Assembly: GCA_036172665.1 (NCBI GenBank)
Contig: CM069869.1
Span: 496,001-560,000, forward strand
DNA length: 64,000 bases
Direction: 5' to 3'
DNA from: Prosopocoilus inquinatus
Taxonomy: Eukaryota; Arthropoda; Insecta; Coleoptera; Lucanidae
A program made the translations under genes and the position numbers. The notes beneath the pieces were generated by a model, which was not told the origin of the DNA, did not search any database, and was given only the letters and a program-made list of their open reading frames with translations. Shown here piece by piece: positions 56,601 through 64,000 of the stretch; position 1 is the first letter of the stretch; every line of letters begins with the position of its first letter.

Positions 56601-58179
56601 CCTTCTCGTGACAATATGTATTCTTTATTAACTGAACTATTCAACTGTCAAGTTAGATGGTCATAAGAAAGATGATTTCAGGGAATTTGAAGAAAGTCAT
56701 CTTCTTTGGACGAACATCAATGAATTATGATTTTTTATTTTTGTGATTGGGCGAAAATTATTAACTCCTAATTCACTGTTACTAATCGAAAAAACTAGAA
56801 AAAATGTTTATAGATTGAAAACAATTGTTCCTATCTAATAGTCACGTTGTCGGATTATCGATTGTTGTGCTGAACATACTAGTTTCACGTTGGTTTATAC
56901 CACATTAAAAATGGAATAATAAAATTGTTTAACTAATGATTATAGATGACGTAAATTAAAGCAGAATATTATTATTTTGTTTGCCATCATAATGGATAGT
57001 TTACGTTTGCGTCGGACATACTTCTGAATTTGTAAAAATTCCTTTATTTACTTGTGCGCATCACGAATAGTAATTATTGCGTTAAAATGTCATTATAATT
57101 GCAAATTAAACCGGGTATTGTTGCTCACTTTTTGTCTAATTAGAATTGCATAATATGCAAACAATATTAGAGCCACAATGAAATATTCCAGAAAAAAATA
57201 AATTGCATTGTAATAAATTTATGATCCTTTTCGATTCTGCTTCCTGTGAAAAATATTTATTATTTTTGTTGTTAAATGAGACAAAAAAATTGAAATTATT
57301 TTATTCAATGAAGTCGTTTGTTAGTTTCAGAAATGCACCTTCGAGTGCAAATAAAAGTAAGCGATTCCTAAACACACAGAATATCGAAAAAATCGTCCAA
57401 TATTCTTTGCGCCTGGTGGTACTTCTCTTATTTTTAATTTTCGAAATACTTTTTTTTAATTTCATAATAAAATTAGTGTGAAACAATGATTTATTTTACT
57501 TCAGTCCAATAAACTTTCTTCATCTCTTTTACTGAAATTTGCTTTTGTTTCTTCTTTGATCATAATTCACGTTGTGTTTCGCCTAACACCCCATGTCTCT
57601 ATAAATTGATTGAGATTACGCTGACATTCGCTTTGCGTTTTTCAATTTAACTTAACAGATTTTATAATCTGCACGTACTATATTGTCTTAAATTTTGAAG
57701 GTTGGAGTATGTTTGAAGATTTTGTCCAATTTTTTTTTGTGTAAGTAACTTCTACGTTCAAGAAGACACTTTGATATCCTTTCGTTACTCAGAATCTAGA
57801 CGAATCCTTAATTGTCAACATGTAAACCATAACAGCTAAAAAAATTTCTTGATGCGTTTATTCTCAAGGTTTTATCTAAGAGCTCAAAATTAAAGTACAA
57901 CCTGCGGTATTCAAAAAAAAAACTTTCGTAAATATCCATCGATTTCATAGAACACTATTATTCAGTTAATTCCATTCGAGGAGTTCCCAATCTCGTGTAA
58001 AGTGTTGTGTTTAGATCTAAACTGATGTTGCATAAGTAAATAACTTGAACAGTAATTAATAATAAAAATAATATTAACAAGCTTTTATTTGTGTGCATAA
58101 CGCAGAAAATGACAAAATTAGACGAAGCCAAAGTCCGATTATATCATTAAATATCACTTGACGTAGGAATTCCTAAAGA
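56601..58179. other. AT-rich DNA, nothing recognised
   Basis: No credible gene or element; the frame at 57203-57481 is a low-complexity hydrophobic string. Confidence 0.4.
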
Positions 58180-58290
58180 AGTCGATATTGATCCCTTGGT
58201 GGTCGATAGAGGCTCGACAGGAGTCGACGAACCTGTAGGGGTCGATTGGGGATCGCTGAACCTATAGGGGTCTTTCAGGGGGTCGAAAGA
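58180..58290 (+). repeat. GTCGA-rich dispersed repeat, copy 1
   Basis: GGTCGATAGAGG, GGGGTCGATTGGGGATCG, TGAACCTATAGGGGTCTTT and AGGGGGTCGAAAG follow each other. A related copy lies at 63530-63665, and both are followed by CTAAATAAATTTGAAT-like sequence. Confidence 0.65.
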
Positions 58291-59108
58291 GTTATGAATT
58301 CTTATTTAGCGAAGAACAGTTTACTTTAAAACAATTACTTAAAAAAATACGTATAATACTAAATAAATTTGAATTAAACATTGTATGTACAGTGACGAAC
58401 ACAGAAAACGAGACACTATTCTTTTCTAGATAGTATTCAGCTTTAATTAGCAGTTTTGCCTTTAAATTAAAAGCCAACACTCGAATGAAAGAAAAGGAAA
58501 AGGCAGCTGTAGGATATCAAAATAAACCTTTTTTCTTAATTCGCTTTTGACCAAAACCCAATAATATGAAAGTTACAGCAGTTTAACTTTCTTAACTTCT
58601 TCTTTATTTTACACCTACAGCTTCTTAATTAATCAAAATTATTTCACAAAATCCAACTTTATTATTAAATAAACTCTAAATTTATTAAAACTATCATTCA
58701 TAAAGTGTCCATGTTAATCTATTTCATAGTTTTGTTTTTAATTAATAGGCGATGCACGACATGAAAACCCGTTTTTGGACATTAGAAAAAAAATGAAATA
58801 GCCATAACTTTAACGTGACATTTTTTAAAATAGTTGTTTATTGTAAAGCAGTGTTCAATTAACTCATAAATGCCTCAAATTTATATTTAAAACGTAAAAT
58901 ATTACTATAGGGAGTAACTTTTGCTTGTTAATTAATTTAGCTTTAAACTCTTGTAACTTTTTAGTTATTGCTTTTTTCACAAAAAATTATTAAGAAGAAA
59001 TCTTTAATTTTATCTCCCTTAGCTACTCTTTTAATCTCTTTCGTAGGTTATGAGACACCCAGTATAAGGAAAAGGGTTATCGCCAGTACAAACACAAAGT
59101 GACAAGGA
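58291..59108. other. AT-rich DNA, partly shared with the right edge of the window
   Basis: AAATAAATTTGAAT near 58360 recurs near 63712 after the second GTCGA-rich copy. No gene is seen. Confidence 0.35.
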
Positions 59109-59109
59109 A

Positions 59110-59256
59110 GTTATTATCGGCATAACTACAAGGAAAGTAAATGGCTACGTACGTTTCGTCAACACCTTACACCTGGTTGTACTGTCCTGATGATGTCTAA
59201 TAAGACCGTAACGTACGTAGGCAGTTACTTTCCTTGCCAGTTATGCCGATAATAAC
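59110..59256. mobile_element. Foldback element with about 50-bp arms
   Basis: GTTATTATCGGCATAACTAC and the following AAGGAAAGTAA...CTACGTACGTT are inverted at 59204-59256. A 43-bp centre contains a CTGATGA word, but the other hammerhead residues are lacking. No coding capacity. Confidence 0.7.
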
Positions 59257-59269
59257 TCCCATTTCATCA

Positions 59270-59850
59270 AAATAAAAGTAAAATACAGTCAAATCTAAAT
59301 CATCAATCAAATCAATATTACAGAAAAAACGGCGGTTAATAGTTAAAAAATAAAATCAAGTCAAATCCAATAAAAGAAAAACCAGAAAAAGCAATCAATC
59401 GACGGAACTAAAACCTAAAATAAATTAAATTCAGATCCAATGAAGGAAACAAAAACAAAAATTTTCAAATTGACAACTAAGAAATAAAATCGTGTCAGAT
59501 AAAATCAAAACTGAAACGAAAGATGATAAATTGATAGTTAAAAAATAAGAACAAATCAATTGATTATATTGGAAACTGAATTGAATAAGTCAAATAAGGA
59601 ATAAAAAAGACAAAGAAAAAAGATTGGTGATGAAAATAAGTCAAAATAAAAATTCTGTAAAACTAACTAACAATAAACCACGCCTATCAAGACCATTGGC
59701 GAGCTTGTAACCGAAAGTTCGAACAAAATGAAAAAGAAGACAGAATCAAATAATTCAAACATCAAATAAGTCAAATTGAATCAAAAAAAGGCAAAAGTCG
59801 ATGGGTTTGTAATTTCAAAAGAATGAAGTAATGTCAATTACAGACTTACA
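59270..59850 (+). repeat. A-rich strand-asymmetric block with TCAAAT words
   Basis: Plus strand A-rich, with loosely repeated AAAATCAAGTCAAAT, GATAAATTGATAGTTAAAAAAT and CAAATAAGTCAAATTGAA phrases. It resembles the sequence at 63780-64000. Confidence 0.5.
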
Positions 59851-61020
59851 CAATTTAACAACATTTAACTGTTTCAGAGACTAAAAATTAATTAAAATAA
59901 ATGGCATCGATAGAAATTTTTATTTTCTTAAAAGGGTCGCTTAAAAAAGGTAGGGAACCCGTAACTTAAACTCCTCAAACAAATTAAAAAAATTAACGTC
60001 TTAAGTAAAATAAACTAACGAATGTGTATAAATACAAGTATGTATATTTTGCAACGCTCATCTTCAGAACACCTCGCCGGAATGTTTGTACTTTTGCATT
60101 GTCTGTTATGTAAAACCATAAAAATTCTTAATGGTTTTTGTTGTTCGTAATTTTCCGATTATAACGATATTATTTTTCCGTATGCAGTGGAATCTCCATA
60201 TCTGCAGGGAATTGATTTCACGCCTTCCGACAATTACCAAAAGCCGCAAACAATAACGAACGCCGAGTATTACATGCATTGTTCGTATGCATGTGATTTT
60301 TAAGAAAGATAATTGTAATAAAATCTTAAACAAAAATCATGATATTACAAAATCCATTACGTTAAATAAACAAAAGAGGTATCTACTAACAATAACCATG
60401 AGCTAGGTACCAAAATGAAAAATAATTAACGTCCTAAAGGATATCGTACAATTTTTAAAATCATTAGCGAGAAGGAAATTTAGATTTAGAAATTTAGAAA
60501 TTATAAATTTAAAATAAAAAAAAAATCTTCGCAGGTAAGTGAAATCTAATTTTACTTAATACACTTCTAAATACTAAAGTTTTCTGAAAAATTACCGAAT
60601 TTAATCTATTTCTCTTTTGATGGTACTTAAAATCGTTTGAAAAATTAAACAAAACCAATAAGATTGTGGTGCAAAATACCCAAACAATTAGACATCAATA
60701 AATGTCGAGGTGAAAAGAAAAAACTTTGGTCACTTACGTAAAGATCAGCTGTTGAAGCTGTCTTTAATACATATGATTATATGTATGTACATTTATGTAT
60801 AGTAATTGTCGGTTTATTATTTGTGTAATTGTGTATGGCAAATTTCTGTTTCATTCTAATCGATTGGTCATCAAAAACCTCGGTAGTTTCCCATTTGCGG
60901 TTACCCCGCTCGTGAGATGTAAATTTTTTTCACAACATTTAGATATTAAGCGAAATATTTAGAGCTGTTAGTCATTTCCTGCAGTTTAGACTTACTTTTA
61001 TAAAGGTGTAATTTATAAAT
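59851..61020. other. AT-rich DNA, nothing recognised
   Basis: Only short frames without motifs. Confidence 0.4.
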
Positions 61021-61155
61021 AGATAAAACAGCGACATCTTACGATCGCTTTTTGAGCTACGTCTCTGCTGACGAAGCCCCAAGCAGGCCTGAAACAGTTG
61101 CATAGAGGCCGTTCGAGGTTTTCACTGCAATCAAAAACAATTTGCAACAAAATTA
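61021..61155 (+). repeat. Second copy of the hammerhead-containing repeat
   Basis: Homologous to 6982-7065 from the ribozyme rightwards (CACTGCAATCAA, AATTTGCAACAAAATTA). Its left flank (AGATAAAACAGCGACATCTT and on) matches 7170-7206 in reverse. The left palindrome arm of copy 1 is absent. Confidence 0.7.
61063..61107 (+). ncRNA. Degenerate hammerhead ribozyme copy
   Basis: CTCTG (61063-61067), CTGACGA (61068-61074) and GAAAC (61091-61095) are kept. Stem II has one mismatch, stem I ends in a wobble pair, and the cleavage triplet reads GCA where copy 1 has GTC, so the conserved U of that triplet is lost. It is probably inactive. Confidence 0.6.
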
Positions 61156-63529
61156 GTATAATTTATAACTCTAAAACAGCATAAAACGACAAACTGTCAA
61201 TACGTACTAAGAAATAATGATACACGTTGTCTGAAAATTAATTGTACTACAAAAGACGAACAACACCATAACTTTTGATGGTAACTATCCTAAGATAAAG
61301 ACCAATAATTTTAAAAGAGGAGTGCTACAAAGTAAGGCCAGAAATGTATTCCAGTGGAATTCTTTAAAACTGGGCTTTTCAAAGTGTTGTCGCGACACCA
61401 TATACAAAATATCCAGCAAGGATTTCGACCTCTAAAAGTTCATCTGTAGTGTCATTGCTTGTTTATTTATTAGTTATAATATTTGTTTTATTTATTTAGC
61501 AAAAGAATTAATTAGTAATTAAAAATGACGGGGAAAACCACGAAATAAAATGGGCGTTGTGATTAAATAGATGCGAAACTGAGTAAAAATAAAACCGTGT
61601 ACGCAAAATTGAAAATGTATGTACCTAAACTCGCTTTAGGGGAAAATCAAGGTGGGTACTTCCTAACTGAAAACTTTTACGATATTTACGTAAGAAAAAT
61701 CCCACGTTTCTGAAACTCAACTGCGGCGTTCAACGTTCTGCAGAAAAATCCATTCTGCGCGAATTGATAAACCAATGACGTAAATACTCTCATAAACGTG
61801 CAAAAGTAGGTACGGAATTGCGGAAAATACAATTAATAAAAATGCAAACCGCGTTTTTAGTTTGTACACACACAAATATACAACTTGTACATTCTATAAA
61901 TAAACAAAGATAAAACCGGTCTGCATTCTTGGGAGAACTTTCTGCGTACGCGGGTAGTTGCAAAATCGGTGGTGAAAATAACATCTTTTACTTTAATTGC
62001 TCGGGTAAATCCCGGGTGTTAAACCTGCGGATCTCCCTCGAAGTTTTGCATAGTTTCATGGGACTGCGCAAACCAATTTTTTCTTGTTTTTACGCAAGGA
62101 CGACGATTAGTATACCTGTATAATTTATGCATCTTGTGCATAAATAGTATTTCGTTTATTTTTAGCTTTTTAATGACAAATGTGAGGAAACGCATACGTC
62201 AAGCCCATAAAAAATATTATGAAAAATTTCACAAAATTACTAAACAATTTACTAAACAATTAAAACAGTTGTACCCAGATTTACTTAACATATGGAACGT
62301 TTTTCTAATTTCTTTTTTTTTTAGAAAAAGACTGATTCTGTAGAAAAGTTTTGCTTGCTTCAAAACCTTTATATTGTAAAAATTAAGACGAAAAATAAAC
62401 TAATAAACAAAATTGTTATCAAATTAACGTGTTGTATAAGAAGAAACAATCCTAAAACAAAAATAATATAGATACTTTCTTTCATGATTACATTTATCTT
62501 CAAATCTTCAAAAATCATTTTTAATATTTTTTATTGTTTTGAATTCTGGATTTTGAATTGTTTTGGTGCCCTTTTAAAGAAACCGTAAAGTTTCAAGTTC
62601 GAAATAACTTCATTCCGATAATGGCGAATTTATTTAAATTCAAACGGAGTTAATTGTTTTTTTTTTCTTGACTCGGAAAACAACTACCTCAAAATATCAC
62701 TGGCTTTGTTACAAAATTTAATAGAACAAGCAAAAAAATAATAATAAAAAAAATAATAAGCAACATCTGGTGTTCGCCGACTTCAACCTTGAATTTTATC
62801 ATTCTGTGTGATACTTATTATTTTTACTTTTAGTTCCTTTATTCATCGGTCAATGTCATTTACTAGTGTGTGTAACTAGTGTAGATAGAAACATTAAAAT
62901 TTTTATGAAACCCATATTCGTTAGAATTGAAAATTGAATTGCATGTTCCTGATAACTTTAAGATTTTGTCTGGCATCACTGTTTTAAATTCAGACACTTT
63001 AGAATTTACAAAGACTTTCTCGAGTAATAAACTAAGAAACTAATGCATTATCATCGTCTTACGTTAGTTTCGTTTCGCGTTACTTGAGACAAAGATCTAC
63101 ATTGCAAATTTTTTAAACGCTCGTCTTCTGCGTTGAAAAAATAACTATGGAAATTTTTTAACATTGATTAATAGAATACGAAAAGCGACCACGAACGCCA
63201 TTCTACTCGTAGAAGGTACAGTTGACTACGCCAGAATTTCCACTCCCTTTTAACTTCTTTATTTTTGAATTTAGAAGGAGATATTTATACAAAACTTATA
63301 TTTGACTATTTGACTAATTCAAAATTTTTGTTGATGTTTACAGAAAAACAAATGAACATCGCATAACTCAGATATAAACTGAACTTTATTATTTTTTTTT
63401 TTAATAGAACACTTGGTATTTTTATACATATTTGAAATCTTAAATAATAAGCGCTTTTCTTTTTCAAATTTTATTTTTTAAAGCTTACTTTAATTAAATC
63501 CTAACAATTTGTCTAAGAGTTGGTTTAAT
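61156..63529. other. AT-rich DNA, nothing recognised
   Basis: Short frames at 61790-61984, 61929-62123 and 62134-62343 overlap or lack motifs. Confidence 0.4.
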
Positions 63530-63665
63530 ATCCACCGGGTCGGTTTCGACTCCTTCGGGATCGATGAAGATTTGAAAGAGGTCGATGAACGTTTCGGGGT
63601 CGACTGGGCGTTGGTGAACCTCTAGGGATCTTTTAGAAGGTCGTTAAAACTTGTTCAACGGTGGC
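63530..63665 (+). repeat. GTCGA-rich dispersed repeat, copy 2
   Basis: CGGGTCGGTTTCGAC, GAGGTCGATGAACG, GGGGTCGACTGGGCG, GGTGAACCTCTAGGGATCTT and AGAAGGTCG parallel 58180-58290. Confidence 0.65.
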
Positions 63666-63779
63666 CTGTCTGAATAGTTAAGAAATAAGTAAAAGCTTAA
63701 TAATAATAATATTAAATAAATTTGAATCAGCTCGAACAAAAGAGGAAAAGATTTGAAAAGTCACTTAAAATACGGTCAA

Positions 63780-64000
63780 CTCAAAAAACGAATGTCGAAT
63801 AAGACAGTACCAAAATAAAAATTGTGTAAAACTCAATTCAAGTCAATATATCAAACTCACTTTCACAACAAAAATTTTATTTATTTTAATAATTAGAAAA
63901 TAAAATAAATAAAATAAAGTCAAGGCCAAAAATGGTGATAAATCGATGGGATTAAATTAATGTTAAATAAAATAATCGTATTAAAAAAAAGACAAAAGGC
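63780..64000 (+). repeat. A-rich block continuing past the window end
   Basis: Plus strand A-rich, with AAAATACGGTCAACTCAAAA and AATTCAAGTCAATATATCAA phrases like those near 59280. It is cut by the window edge. Confidence 0.45.

Noticed and set aside
59180..59215. CTGATGA with a short stem in the 59110-59256 foldback
   Set aside because: The GAAA of the hammerhead core reads GTAA and stem I is poor.

Overview
The window looks like nuclear DNA from an arthropod, most likely an insect and plausibly a beetle. It is strongly AT-rich. Its one protein-coding host gene has GT-AG introns of 58-71 nt alongside introns of several kb. Most of the rest is layered transposable elements (TEs). I see no bacterial or organellar features. 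The species call is inference.

Host gene: a minus-strand arylsulfatase B-like gene spans 32205 to 22986. I resolved it into eight exons that join in frame to a 554-residue secreted or lysosomal sulfatase. The fold and most metal/substrate residues look intact. However, the residue that must become formylglycine is Ser instead of Cys, and the His of the usual G-K-W-H-L-G motif is Asp. It therefore looks like a pseudoenzyme with a preserved reading frame. Its two large introns (3.9 and 3.2 kb) have collected a Ty1/copia fragment, a Ty3/gypsy fragment carrying a nested Tc1/mariner-type miniature element, a probable tRNA-derived SINE, and several miniature inverted-repeat elements (MITEs).

Layout: 1-2.3 kb, no recognised gene. 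2.3-2.8 kb, a Tc1-type MITE with a Harbinger-type MITE inside it. 3.3-7.2 kb, stacked inverted repeats ending in a perfect 25-bp-armed palindrome that encloses a complete type I hammerhead ribozyme motif (6982-7026); a decayed second copy lies at 61063-61107. 9.27-10.55 kb, a 5'-truncated but open LINE reverse-transcriptase copy with a 15-bp target duplication. 10.70-12.99 kb, a complete mariner-like transposon with 487-bp terminal repeats and an apparent 61-nt intron in its transposase. 13-22.9 kb, mostly unannotatable AT-rich DNA with small repeats. 23-32.2 kb, the sulfatase gene. 34.3-35.7 kb, an internally deleted gypsy polyprotein. 36.89-37.23 kb, a solo LTR on the minus strand. 38-48 kb, dispersed repeats. 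48.4-49.4 kb, a foldback element next to a pogo/Tigger remnant that contains the second Harbinger-type MITE. 51-54.6 kb, GATCGA-rich sequence, a three-unit tandem repeat and a long A-rich block. 56.1-56.6 kb, a GC-rich stretch behind a TATA box. 58-64 kb, dispersed GTCGA-rich repeats, a foldback element and more A-rich blocks.

Most convincing: the spliced sulfatase model with its two active-site changes, the hammerhead-in-palindrome, the long-TIR mariner, the solo LTR and the LINE insertion. All were read by eye, with no alignment or database search.
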